Below, piece by piece: positions 1 through 11,957 of a DNA stretch of 64,000 nucleotides; within the stretch, counting starts at the first letter, position 1; each line of letters starts with the position of its first letter. Location of the stretch: NCBI GenBank assembly GCA_022575985.1, contig JAKSXM010000231.1, forward strand, positions 4,900,501 to 4,964,500, read 5' to 3'. This stretch comes from Anagrus nilaparvatae. Taxonomy: Eukaryota; Arthropoda; Insecta; Hymenoptera; Mymaridae. The translations under genes were made by a program, and so were the position numbers. Below the pieces are notes generated by a model. The model searched no databases. It was not told the DNA's origin and was given only the letters and a program-made list of their open reading frames with translations.

Positions 1-984
1 TATACCATAAACTTTTTAACCCGATGAATATTCATATGTTTACACATAATTTACACAAAATTTATACATAATATAACTGTGTTATACACAGTTTCAATGT
101 CTCAGACCGGGACTTACAAGGTAACAGCGAACCCTATCTTATAGCATAGAACCCTGATAGGGGGTTTAGTTTCAAGATCCAGGGCCAACCATGTAAATTT
201 AGAGTAAGGAGGTGTTTTTTCAACTAACACAATCTGTCCTAAACACCAGAAACAAATCTGCATCCCAAACAGTTTTAAGTCTCTTGTAAGCTTAGCCGGA
301 GAAAACACCAAAAGTCCACCCCGTTTTTGTAACCTTATCATTTATTTATTGAGCAGATCTCCACCAATTTATTTTACGGTATCTTTATTGTAGTTACGTG
401 CTTTTTCCATAATTCATCAAAAGAAAAAAAAATCCCTCAACTCTAATACCATTCAATCTTCAAGTCATAATGCAGCGTGTGGGTGTCCGTATTCATTAGC
501 TAGAATTAAAAATGATCTTCTGAAGATTTTCGTACCACTGAATCCGAATTTGGGGTCCTCAGTAGTTAGAAAAAATAAGAACATGTCAGAAACTATCTCT
601 TTTATGTGTTTTCAAATAAATGGCATATTTTAGGAGTAATTATATTCCAAGAGTAACAAAAAATTGGTAAAACACGATACCAGTTTTTTTTCTTTATTTT
701 TTTTTCTAATCTTATATTTAAAAATGTTTCATCGTATTTTAAATTTTAGATACTTTAAGGCCTCCTTTACGAAGAGTAAAAATATATCGAAATTACCCTT
801 AAACTCAATGCAACAAAAAATGAAAAAAAAATATGACATTTTATTTTTAATCTTTCCATAACTTGCGTCATGAAAAATGCCTTTTTTTTAATATTCTTTT
901 TAAGTAAATAAAAAAACGGAGGGGTAATAGGGGGGGGGGATTTTTTTTGTGGAATCCTGGAAAAGGCATAAAAAAACAAAGATT
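1..984. other. AT-rich stretch without an assignable gene
   Basis: Mostly A/T homopolymer runs. A 75-codon open frame on the minus strand (114-341) has more balanced composition than its surroundings and could be a relic exon or repeat fragment, but I recognise no domain and it has no clear splice or start context. A G-run near 928-939 sits between T-rich tracts. Confidence 0.4.
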
Positions 985-2018
985 TAGCTGGAAAAATTTT
1001 TGCTTATGTTGCCTTTTGCAATAAGCTAACGATGTTGCAAAAAAAGAGGTTGCTTTTCCTTTTACTCTTTACTTTGTTTTCGTTAACGAGAAGAGATTTC
1101 GTTAACCACTACCTTTCGGAAACCAAGATGCAATTCATAGTTATGGATAACTTTAAAATGTTGAAAAAACAACCCCGATAACCTCCGCTTATTCCGGCGA
1201 GTAGAAGGCCCATAGGGGCATAGATACACAGGGTATAATTCTTTTAAATAGTTTTTTTAGTGATTTTTCCGAACAGAAGCAACCATACAAGCTAATAAAA
1301 ACACTTCTTGTTTGTCACAATTTTTTGTTATTATAGTCACCTTTCAAGCCCCATTTACCGAAATTTTTTATGGCTAATTCTGTTAGTCTTATGCTATTTA
1401 ACCAAATCGAGGGGTCCTATGAAAAACTGGCTATGTTGTTTTTTTCACAAACGAAGACCCCGATATCTTACTATGTATACAATGTATATTATTTCGGCGC
1501 CTTCCTTAGAAAAAAAAACAACATAGCCAGTTTTTCATAGGAGCCCTCGAAATGGCCATTTTTGGTCTAAAGTGATCAATTTTTAAATTACCTACAAAAT
1601 AGCAATTTTTGATGAAAATGGGTTTTATAAGTCTTAAAAATTGTGTACAAGCTTTAAATTCCCAAAAACTCTGTACTTGCCCTTTATAAATATTTTATCT
1701 TTTTAATCATTTTTCTTTTTTAATTATAATTTGTAATTTCTTTTTTTTTGTGTACACAGGGCTTTCAAACCCTCTGTTGTGAAATTGTTTTTTTTAGTAC
1801 TTATGTTTCATGTTCTTTGAGTAATTAATAATTACTATTATTCAGTGGAAACTCCATAGTGACCAGTAATCACCATTTTGGAGATTGACATATATTTTTG
1901 CCGAAATCTCTTCTCATTAACGAAAACAAAGTAAAGAGTAAACGGAAAAGCAGCCTCTTTTTTTGCCAGATCGTTAACTTTTTGCAAAAGGGAACATAAG
2001 CAAAATTTTTTCCAGATT
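985..2018. repeat. inverted-repeat element with a second palindrome near its centre
   Basis: The arms 985-1101 and 1902-2018 are about 117 bp each and read as near-perfect reverse complements (GTTAACGA and AAAGTAAAGAGTAAA blocks are recognisable in both). A second inverted repeat, 1408-1440 against 1517-1550, lies close to the midpoint and contains CCTATGAAAAACTGGC and its complement. The segment 1590-1680 resembles the arms of the large foldback element at 38780-38860 and 40380-40470. There is no coding capacity. It is probably a non-autonomous DNA transposon; no target duplication was identified, so the superfamily is unknown. Confidence 0.6.
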
Positions 2019-2857
2019 TTTGGAGATCGATATATAAAATAAATATAAATTATATATAATTAATTTAGAGGTAGTTTTCATCTTCTATAATTAGTCTTAT
2101 AGCTCAATTAGCACTTGCAATTATTGATTTTCAATATTTTCATATCCTTTCTTTAACCCCCTATGGTCGCACTTCCCGCGAAAACCGAAATGGTCATTAT
2201 GACCCCAGCCGGTTTTTGGCCAGGGAAATGAACTTAGGCCTACCCTAAGGGTTCAAAACTAATTAGATGTATACTTGGATATCCAAATAACAATACTTCA
2301 CAGGTATTTAGTGAAAATTTTAAATTTTAGTTTGGAAAAATTATAAAAACCAAAAAAAATCGAAAAATGGCCATTTTTACAAAGAGTGGTCTAATTTTTT
2401 TGTTTTTTGATAATTAAAAAAAAAACAACTTTTATTTAATTGTTAAGGATACTGCTTTCATCTAATTAAGTTAGTTTTTTGATTTGCTTCAAAAAGTATA
2501 TTTATTTTGAAGAATGAAGCAGCGCGCGAGAGATTGGTAGGCGTAGTAAATGAAGTACAAGATTTTTAGTGAAAAAACTTATTTCGCATGTAGTTTTTAT
2601 TTAAAAAAATATAAAAATATATATACATTTGATTATTTTATTATTATTTTCGGTATTTGGGTTCTGGAAGGGTATATCGGGCCATTGAAGTTTTGCCGTT
2701 TATCCACGCATTAAAGGTCCGCCGTTTACCCGCGCTAAAAGAAGGTTAAAAAAGTAATCAATTATATAATTTTAGTACTTCTTCCGAAATATTGGGGTAG
2801 TTTATTTTCCTCGAAGTAAGGCAGCTTTTGCTAATTTCATGCCCTAATTTATGTTTC

Positions 2858-3227
2858 TTAAGGGGCCACAGAACCAAAAAAATTTGTAAATCAGTTTTTT
2901 TGATTTTAAACAAAAGTTATTGATTAAATTTAAAAAAAATGAGTCTCATGCCCTCCGCAATAAAAAAACACATTAAACTAGTCTAAAAAAATTTTTTAAT
3001 ATTACCATCCCTTTGAGAATTTTTGGAAATTCCGAAATCTAGAATTTTTTTTGAATTTCCAAAAATTCTCGAAGGGATGGTAATATTAAAAAATTTTTTT
3101 AGACTAGTTTGATGTGTTTTTTTATTGCGGAGGGCATGAGACTCATTTATTTTAAATTTAATCAATAAATTTTGTTTAAAATCAAAAAAACTGATTTACA
3201 AATTTTTTTGGTTCTGTGTTCCCTTAA
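2858..3227. mobile_element. TTAA-flanked foldback MITE (370 bp)
   Basis: The two halves are reverse complements around a centre near 3045, giving arms of about 170 bp. The ends read TTAAGGGGCCACAGAACC and, in reverse, TTAAGGGAACACAGAACC. TTAA at both ends fits the duplication made by piggyBac-like or other TTAA-specific transposases. No open frame. It is one of four TTAAGG-ended elements in the window. Confidence 0.7.
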
Positions 3228-3924
3228 AATAGATCCGTATGTAAATATGTCTCCATTTTCAGAATCTGAAGTCAAACTACGATAAAATCAAATGGGAACT
3301 TAATATTGTGGGTTAAAGTTAAAAATTTTTCTTTTAATTTCAAATTTTGAAAAAAATTACTATTTTTCATCCCCCATTCTCAAAAACAATCCGATTGATC
3401 GTTTTTGTTATATTGTGCCCAAAAGCTGTCGAGATTTTCGCATCCATTAAGGTAGCTTCGCTCAATAATTAAATTTTGTTCGAAAGTAAAAATAAAATAG
3501 ACTGGGTTAAGTAAAAAGAGCAAAAGACTTAGAAAACGGAAATAATAAAAATTAAAAATTTTTTTTTAAAACTAAGGCACTTGAATAATTGTATATGTCA
3601 AAAAATAATATAGAAGAGTTGATCAACCGACAAATTTTTTGAAAATGTACAGATTCAGGGTACAAAATAAAGACTGTAATAGAGTAATAGGTTTCATATT
3701 AAAAATAATCGTTAAAAAATGTACTTTAGAATTATAATCTTTATATTTTATTTATATTATGTTCCTTTTGCGTTAAAAAAATCTAGCACTTGATCACATT
3801 GTTTTAAACAATTACAGATTAGTTTAAGATCTTTATTCAGTGGAAAATATTATATATTTCCATTTCCCATAAAATTAAGAATTTTATTAAAATATATGAA
3901 CAAAATTTTCTTTTAATTTAAATT

Positions 3925-5141
3925 TTAAGAAAGTTTTTTCAAATTCAAATGTATTCCATTTTTTGGCGTCAAAATAAGCACACATCTGGGATCAATTTCA
4001 TATGGAAGATCCATGTTTTTAGAAACTTTAATTTCATAATTTTGTATTACTTTTATGATACTAATTTTTGTCTGGTATATTGCATAACGAGCAGCTTAAA
4101 ATATTATTTTTCTTTTTTTAATTGTGAGTCCTGAAAATAAAAAAATACCAAAATATTTACCAATACAATAACGCGGACCTTCACCAACCGGTAAAAAATG
4201 CATTTTATGCCTAGATTTTTCAATTTCTGGATCAAATCGCTCAGGATCAAACTTATTTGGATTTGGATATAAATTTTCATCATGATGTATAGAATATGTT
4301 GTAATAAATATGCTAAAGTTAGCTGGAATAGTTAAGTTTAATCCAGGAAAAGTATATTCTTTAACAAATTCTCTAACGATTGCTGATATTGGTGGATACT
4401 TCCTCAATGTTTCTGATATTCATATAAAAAAAATTTTAGTTATACTAGGCCTAACAGAATTTAAAACATTCTAGACTTTACCTTTACATATTTTATCCAA
4501 GAATTTCATGTTTTTAACGCTTTCATAAGTTAATTTTCCATCATTTATCTTTAATTCTTGGCTAATTTCTTTTCGTAATTTTTTTTGAATATCTGAATTT
4601 TGGGCAAGCTCTAAAAGTGCATTACTAATTGTTGTAGAAGAGGGTTCATAACCAGCAGCAAAAAATACAAAAGCTTGTGCAGTTAGGAATTGATCCATAA
4701 GATCTAAAAAAAATAAATTGAAATAAATCATCCTAAATTTATATTTTTATTTAGATCTAATATCTACTTCTATAAAAAACTGAATATGTTAATGGACTTA
4801 TTTTTAGACCCATTACATTATATTTTTATCAAATAATTTGAAACCTTAATTAATTGCTTACTATGTTAGAATAAAATAAAAATTTTTACTTATTTTTATT
4901 AGATTTAATTTATTTATTCCTGAAAATACTTTTCCTGAAAAAAATAATTACCGATTTTGTTTAATTCATTTTGATTTTGACGAATACCTATAAGTAAATC
5001 CATTAAATCGTTCTTCTTAATATTATTATTTTCTATTCTATAATTAATAATGTTTTTTGTTAAATCATTAAAGAAATTTTCTATTTCTCTGCTAAATAAA
5101 ATTGGATAAAATAATTTAAGCAAAAATTCTTTTGTGGGAAT
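3925..5141 (-). CDS. CYP6-like cytochrome P450, C-terminal four exons
   Basis: Haem-thiolate monooxygenase of the microsomal CYP3 clan, the insect group that oxidises xenobiotics, pheromones and plant compounds. Four exons join in frame with GT-AG sites: 5141-4952, 4703-4482, 4412-4161 and 4094-3925, ending in TAA, for about 277 codons. Visible landmarks are the I-helix (AGYEPSSTT), the K-helix ETLR split across an intron, a PERF-type segment (FDPERF) and the haem loop PVGEGPRYCI followed by A. Family members have about 500 residues; the first 220 or so are not found upstream. Signature positions depart from the norm: Pro replaces the I-helix Thr, Val replaces the Phe of FxxGxRxC, and Ala follows Cys-Ile where Gly is usual. 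It is either a truncated pseudogene with intact downstream exons, or a divergent gene whose 5' exons lie beyond a long intron. Confidence 0.8.
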
Positions 5142-5509
5142 CTAGAAAGTTATGGTTAAAAACAGATATCATATTATCATATTTAAATTAATTTTATTTA
5201 ATAAAGCGGGAAAACGTTCCTCTGATCCCAAAAAAAGTTTCAAAACCCAGAAAAATAAAAAATTAGTAATAACAAAATGGCGCACTCCCATGGGTGTACT
5301 GCAGTTTTCTTAAACAAGAAAATATTTATCAAAATTAAAAATTCGATTTTAAAAATTCAAAGATTAAGTAATAAAATAATATAACTTATGTTATCAAAGA
5401 ATGCTGTTTAAAATTCAAAATATAATTAAATAAAATTAATGATTATCTTATTTAATTATTTTATTTTCAAGGGCGAATCCAGGAATTTTTTTTGGTGGAG
5501 TCACTTTGT

Positions 5510-5690
5510 AATTAAAGGGAAGGGGGGCTAGTACACGTATCTTGTGTCTAATAAAGAAGCCCCCGATCTCATCTATTTTTTTATATAATTCAAGGGGGAG
5601 GCAAATACACGTATCTTGTGTTATAAGATTTTTTCTTTATAAAAAGAAGACCCCGATAACTTCTATTTTTTTTATAAAAGATGTCGAAGT
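5510..5690. repeat. imperfect tandem repeat of about 75 bp
   Basis: The block TACACGTATCTTGTGT occurs at 5532 and 5606. A following block, GAAG(A/C)CCCCGAT(A/C) plus CTATTTTT, occurs after each copy. A related GAAGACCCCGATATC appears near 1453 inside the first inverted-repeat element, so the unit is dispersed. Confidence 0.55.
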
Positions 5691-5699
5691 ATACGTAGG

Positions 5700-7425
5700 T
5701 GTATTTGACTGATTAATTATAATAATATAAATAAAAAGATTTTTATAATTGTTGCTTCCCTTGTGTAAAAAATTTTTAGAAAAAAAAATAAAATTAGGAA
5801 TTAAAAATAATGTAGGATTGGCCTTATTATTTTCAAATAATTTGCAACAATTTTTATTTAGATTTAAATATTGTGAATTGAAACCGGTCCAAAAGAGACC
5901 CTGAACTTGCGGTTAAAAGAAATATTAATTTCCGACTACACATTGCCAGAGGGGTAGCATTTTCTGGAAATCAAATCCAAAGGCTAACTTTTTCTGTTTT
6001 TTTTTAAATACATCTTAAACTTAATTGCTGATTTTTGATTATTTGATTAATCATGTATGTGCGAATCAGGTTAATTTTTAAAAATTTTTTTTACAGATTT
6101 CTTAATCAGAAATATCAAAATTTTATATTATGACTGGACTTTTTACATCCTAATATTAATGTAATTATTATTTAATACTGTAAGAATTTAATTTGCTTCA
6201 TATTATCTCTAATTTTATATATTTCATGTAATTTTGTTAATTGTAAAAAATTTTTTCAATAGATTTTGAAAAGGACCCCGAACTATAGGGGTAGAAATGT
6301 CAATAAAATAAACATATTTGTACTTGAAAAAAGGTTTATTTATTAACATTTTATATTAAACCGTTGATGTTAGAAAAAACAATATTGGGGGCAAATTTAA
6401 GCTTATAAAATTCCGCATCCAATGATTCGTTAGACGTCTTGATAAGATAAATAGAAATGAACTCAAAAATTTTGCCGTTGAAGCCTGGACTGGAATATAC
6501 GGAACTCTTAAACAGCCGGCTTCACTTTACAAAAATGTTTATTTTTAAAATTAAATACAAAATACAATAGGTGCAGCCTTTATAGATGCTAATTACGATA
6601 AAAAACTTTTTTTTTAAATTGGCTGTGTTGCCATTAGAAAACTTAAAAAAGATAATTTTTGTTTAAGTGAAAATTTATGGGTCATAAAATAAAAATTTTT
6701 GAAAAAAAAATGATTGGCTTTTTTTTTTAATAACATAAAGACCTTATTGATGAAAAAAAAAAATAATATGTCTTATACACCCACTGGTAATTTGAAAAGA
6801 AAATTTGTCCAAAAATAAAAAAAAAAAGATCCTTAAAATTTTTGACTTTCTGAATTGATTAAAATCGAAATTTGCATTAAGAATAAATTAATTAATTATA
6901 AATAATTCAATTACTAATTAAATGCAGAAATTTAATGCGGTGTTTTTATACACCTTTTGAATAATTTCAAATTAAAAATCGCGCTTATTTATTATGTAAT
7001 TCAGGTGTGAATTACGGCGCTAAAATCGATGTTATTGATCGATAAGAGTGGTGCACGTGAGTTTCAAAGAAATAACTCTCTCTCTCTCATCCCTCGGATT
7101 TCGTGGAAATCGGACAAATTATGTAAACTCGCGCGCGCTCCTTTTGTCCCTGTAGATGAGATATGCTCTCCAGGTGACTTTATTATAAAGCATGCATCGT
7201 ATATCGTGCTAAAATGTGTTCGCGTAGTGGGACCTTCTATTAATTTATAGAAAATTATATGAGTGAGGATGGAGAACGTTTTCAAGAAGAATAGAGTTAG
7301 CTGCCCTGTAGATGAGGTTCATCCCACCACCATGAGTCACTTTCTTAAAGGTCCACACGTCGAGTCACCATTTTCTGAGTCAATATTATTAATAGAAGAA
7401 AAGGAGCGACGTCGTGAGTAAACGT
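5700..7425. other. gene-free AT-rich stretch
   Basis: No coding frame is supported. The segment 7020-7400 is richer in C and G, with a CT run at 7076-7088 and two loosely similar blocks beginning CCTGTAGATGAG (7150 and 7304). It may be a fragment of an unidentified repeat or LTR. The two open frames of 73 codons there lie on opposite strands over the same bases and have no recognisable domain. Confidence 0.4.
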
Positions 7426-8140
7426 TTAAGGCGCGATTCTGATTTTTTAAGTAAAAAAAACGCACTTTTGAATTTGTAATAATTTTTTTATTTTAATATT
7501 TATTTAAAAAATTTTTTTTTCTAATGAATATATAAGTCTTAATATACATATTTTTTGTATTAATTTTTTTTTTTTTTGTCCTATCTTGTATATATGAACC
7601 AAAAATTTGAAGGCTGTTTTTTTGCGGTAACCAGGAAATCTCCACTCCAGGTACCCTGAAAAAAAAAATTCGACGAGGTTATTTTTAGAACCGTTATATC
7701 TAGTGCGGAAACCAACAAAATTTTGAAATTTTAAAAAATTAAAAATTTGGGCCGTAAAAGAAAAAAATAATCAATTTTCGCGCACGAAATTGGACCTTGT
7801 ACGTTAAAAAAAAAGTACAAAAAAGGCAATTTTATATATTTTTGTTGGTTTCCGCACTAGATATAACGGTTCTAAAAATAACCTCGTCGAATTTTTTTTT
7901 TCCAGGGTACCTGGAGTGGAGATTTCCTGGTTACCGCAAAAAAACAGCCTTCAAATTTCCGGTCCATATATACAAGATGGGACAACAAAAAAAAAAAAAA
8001 TTAATACAAAAAATATGTATATTAAGACTTATATATTCATTAGAAAAAAAAATTTTTTAAATAAATATTCAAATAAAAAAATTATTACAAATTCAAAAGT
8101 GTGTTTTTTTTTTACTTAAAAAATCAGAATCGCGCCTTAA
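7426..8140. mobile_element. TTAA-flanked foldback element (715 bp)
   Basis: The ends are TTAAGGCGCGATTCTGATTT and its exact complement at 8121-8140. The arms run about 345 bp to a centre near 7780, so almost the whole element is one hairpin. It shares its terminal dozen bases (TTAAGGCGCGATT) with the element at 21678-22413. There is no transposase; small open frames inside are products of the palindrome. TTAA at both ends suggests a TTAA-specific transposase acting in trans. Confidence 0.75.
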
Positions 8141-8972
8141 TAAAATATATAAATGGTTAACCACGCGGAATTCTAATCGTCGCGAATTTATTTTTTTTGA
8201 AATTTATAGAAACCAGTATATATCTGTATGTATGTTTGATAAAATAGTATGAGTGTGGCCACCGAAAATTATATAAAATATTTTTATAATATGTTACTGA
8301 AATTTCAAAACAAATTTTATATTAGAATATATGATGATCATTTTAGCTGAATTAATAATTAATAAAATATTTATTTATCAAGCCTTTTTCCAATGCATGC
8401 TGCCAGGCGTATGTGTGTGTATTTTTACATAACACACTATAATAAAACAGGTAAAACCCCTCTCTCTTAAAAGTAACATTGTATTTTAGTAATATAAAAC
8501 ATTATTAAATTAATTATTATTATTATTATTTATTTATTATTGCTAAAATAAAGTGTTACAGAAAGACAATAAAATTTTATTTTATTTTATTTAATAATTA
8601 TAATTTTAAAAAATCTAACTTAAAAACCTAAGCTAGTGTGAAAAAGAAAAAATTTCAGGTAGGTTATATTTGATTTGCCTAATTCTGAACAATTTTCCTT
8701 AATTTTGGCGAAAATATCCGAAATCCTCATTTAAATAACATGGTAAAATTGAGATGCTTGCAGGCACAGTTTCCTGATAGAATTAAACAAACTCCTTGGA
8801 GATGTTGTTTTTTTATGTTGAAAACATCTCATTTTTGTCCAGTGAGTAAAGAAATTACAAAAAACATAAGCTCTAATAAAAATGTATAATTATTTTTATA
8901 TTTGGCAATTTATGCGGTAATCTATTTTAACCTACCCCCCATAAGGTGAATTTCATTTAACTAAAACAATTT

Positions 8973-10402
8973 TTAAGGTTGTAGATTGGATTGTTAAAAA
9001 AAATAAATCGATTTTTTTTTTCATTTTTTTTTGAATTACATATACCCTTAAAAATCACCTGTTAAAATATTTTAATAAAATTCAAACATTTAAACGATCA
9101 AAAACGAATTTTACCGAGCGCGCTTCGTATGTGTGGCACAGCAAAAAAAAAACTATAAACGCGTTTTACTCGAGGTTTTATTCGAAACTACTTTTTTTCA
9201 AATGGCAGCAAGATGATCTCAGGATTGGTTGTTCCGATTTCAAAAAAAGTTGGTGGGTTTTATTCGTCTAGATATATTACATAAGACTTAACCACTTTTT
9301 CATTTTAAAAAATATTTTTTGCATGCTTTAGTTAATGTTGAAGCAGGGCCGAATAAAGACTTTGGGGGCTTATAGGCGGAAATATGGTGGGGGCCTAGTT
9401 AAGGCGAGGGAAATTGACAAAAACTTAATGTTTTTAATTTTCGTTTAATTTTTTTTTTGTGTTATATAAAACAATATAGATTTTATAATTCTGTAGTAGT
9501 ATAATAGATACTAGAGTGGTTTTTTTTCTCGAAGTAACCGGGATTCCTAACGCACTGGCAGAACTCAAAAATATAAGAAAAAAAATAAGTTTCTTGTTGG
9601 ATTTAGACCAAAACATCGATTTTTGAGCCCACGATAGCTCTCGAAAGTTTTTTTTTGGCCTACTGAAAATTGGGATTTTCTTAAAACTTTCAGTTTCTCT
9701 AGTGGATTTAAATAGTGTTTTACATTATATTCAAATTGACATCCCGTAATATTTTTCCCCCCAGGAATCCGATGAAACCATTTATTTTAGCTTTTGACCA
9801 CGTTTTATAATAGAAAAATCGATTTTATTTGTTTTTAAGGAGGTTTATCTGTTGATTTTACATTTTCGCAGGAATTACGATTACCGACATAAATTTTTTA
9901 TAAATCAATAAAATAAATAAATCAATTAGAAAAAAACAAAAAATACAAATTATTTTTATTGATTTTTGAAATTGGTGGGGGCCTGTAGGCTGGTGCCTAG
10001 AGCGCCTAATGGATGATTCGGCCCTGTGTTGAAGGGTAAAAAACAGGCTCTATTTTCGTACTTTTTTTTCAGGCGCTCCCATTTTTTTATTTTATCAAAT
10101 TTTTTATCGAAAAGTGGTAAATTGTCTCGTAAGAGACCTTCCTTGTTAAGAATCTTTTTGGTTTTTTTTTCAGAATGCCATTTCCGGGATCATCTTGCGG
10201 CCATGCTTTTCAGGCCTCTGCTTTGCTGCCCTCTATAAATGGTACTAATCATGATATTAAATTTTTGTTTACTTTTTATTGAAGCTTAATTATTAATAAT
10301 TAAGCAAAAAAATTTGTAAAGTCATTAATAATAAAACAGCTGAGAAATAAAATAAAATAAAAATCGATTTTTTTCATTTTCCTATCCAATCTACAACCTT
10401 AA
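8973..10402. mobile_element. TTAA-flanked inverted-repeat element split by an hAT MITE
   Basis: The left end TTAAGGTTGTAGATTGGAT (8973) is matched by ATCCAATCTACAACCTTAA ending at 10402. Similarity continues inward through an ATCGATTTTTTT block. Another inverted match, GGCAGCAAGATGATC against GATCATCTTGCGGCC, lies near 9205 and 10190. The middle is occupied by the younger element at 9344-10026. No open frame of its own. Confidence 0.65.
9344..10026. mobile_element. hAT-type MITE with 8-bp target duplication
   Basis: The terminal inverted repeats CAGGGCCGAAT and ATTCGGCCCTG are immediately flanked by the same octamer TGTTGAAG (9336-9343 and 10027-10034). An 8-bp duplication together with CAGGG ends is the signature of hAT transposons. 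The inner arms share GGGGGC and TAGGC motifs. The 683-bp interior has no transposase frame, so the element is non-autonomous. It sits inside the TTAA element and is therefore younger. Confidence 0.85.
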
Positions 10403-10757
10403 AATCTTTATTGTTATTCTAGAAATTCCATTTATATACAGCTTTTTACTGAATACTTTAGTCTGCATTTTCTTAAAAATTCAATGCTTCGAAATGCGTA
10501 GATTTGTAAGAAACATTGGATGAAAAAATTTTTAAATTATTTATTTTTTAATTTGGAAACTTTTATCTAATTTTAAAATTTTATTTTAATAAGCTTTTAC
10601 TTCCCAAAATTTATGCACATTTAAAAAAAAAATTATATTTTTAGTATTTACAAAAATTATTCAATTGGAGTTTGCAATTTGAGTTGTAAATTTTGTTTAT
10701 TTATTGCATTGTAATTTAACCTATGAATTATTTTTTATTCTTAATGCGGCTCTGAGG

Positions 10758-10778
10758 TCTCATGATGAACACGATATG
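10758..10778 (+). repeat. candidate left terminal inverted repeat of the Harbinger locus
   Basis: TCTCATGATGAACACGATATG is matched in reverse complement at 18494-18516 with one two-base insertion. The pair encloses both Harbinger genes. A second similarity, CGTATAG, follows on both sides. No 3-bp TWA duplication could be pinned to the ends, so these may be subterminal rather than terminal. Confidence 0.4.
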
Positions 10779-10837
10779 CGACACTATACGAAAGTTATAC
10801 AAACTCTACAGGATCGTATAGCCATTGGATATGCATG

Positions 10838-10886
10838 GGTTATACCAAAGAACATAATAGTATATTATGTTCTTTGGTTATACGTT
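10838..10886. repeat. short perfect hairpin
   Basis: ATACCAAAGAACATAATA is followed after a few bases by its complement TATTATGTTCTTTGGTTAT. It is close to the candidate left end of the Harbinger locus and could be a subterminal structure or a tiny MITE. Confidence 0.5.
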
Positions 10887-11276
10887 TTGTAAAAAGTTGA
10901 TGTTATTTATATATACTATTATAAACGTGTGTATATAATTATTAATTAGTGTATGCAAAATTAAATACGTATATACCGCGTATAATCGTATATGCATATT
11001 AATATAATAAAATAGGTTATAATATAATTATTTGGGAAATTAGGATATAAACATAATCATATAACACACATATAGATTAACCCATATAGGAATAATAAAC
11101 ATATAATAAATTAAATGTGCTCCAAAAAAATTTGTTTAAATGAAATGATGCAAGGAAGTTTTATTTAAATTAGTGAATGAATTTAATTTTTAATAAAAAA
11201 ATACTGTTATTTCGTAAAAAAACGTTTAATTTTGGTTATTTAATAATAATAATTTGAAAAATATTGTACAGTTTAT

Positions 11277-11496
11277 GATGTGGAACAGTTGGTAAAATGA
11301 TTTTTACGAGTGAAAGATGTTTAAAAGTTTTTTTTATTTTTAACGACGTTTCGATCGATTAAGATCCTTTTCAAGCTAAAAAATATAATGAATTTTTTAA
11401 TAAAAATATAATAAGTAATTTTTACGTCGTTAAAAAAAAAAAAAACTTTTAAACATCTTTCACTCGTAAAAATCATTTTACCAACTGTTCCACATC
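11277..11496. repeat. hairpin MITE of 220 bp
   Basis: The arms 11277-11347 and 11425-11496 are reverse complements (GATGTGGAACAGTTGG at one end, CCAACTGTTCCACATC at the other). The centre contains AACGACGTTTCGATC and a CCTTTTCAAG block, a layout like the degenerate ACGTTTCG/TTCAAG signature in Penelope-like and related terminal repeats, where it marks the remains of hammerhead-like motifs. Non-coding. It lies just outside the 3' end of the transposase gene. Confidence 0.6.
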
Positions 11497-11957
11497 TTAT
11501 TAAAACTTTACAACGAGTAATAACTTCTTATTAACTTATTGTACAGTTTATATTGGTAGTGAACAAAACTAAATGATTGTAACTCCAAAATAAATTTTAT
11601 TGAGAATTTAAACTTAAAATAATTAAATCTTGTAAGTATATAATAAGCATAATAATTACGTAATATACAATCTGTTTTTTAGATACAATATTCTCATGAT
11701 TTATAAATTTAAATCACCTTATTAAGTAAACAATGAAATATATAAAACATGGTTATAAATAAATTAGTATGTAAAGTATTCTCTTACTATCTTTGTTTTC
11801 TCATACATTCCTCTTTTATAAGTAAAAAAATTAGCTCTTACTTTATCATTAATGTCAATATCAGAATCTAAATCCAGGATTGGATTCCTAAATAAAAATT
11901 TCATCAAATATAATATTCTATCAAATAGAATATATTTATTTAAGAAATTTTTCCATT

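Noticed and set aside
7797..8119. Overlapping Lys/Phe-rich open frames
   Set aside because: They lie wholly in one arm of the TTAA foldback element and mirror the other arm; composition is homopolymer-driven.
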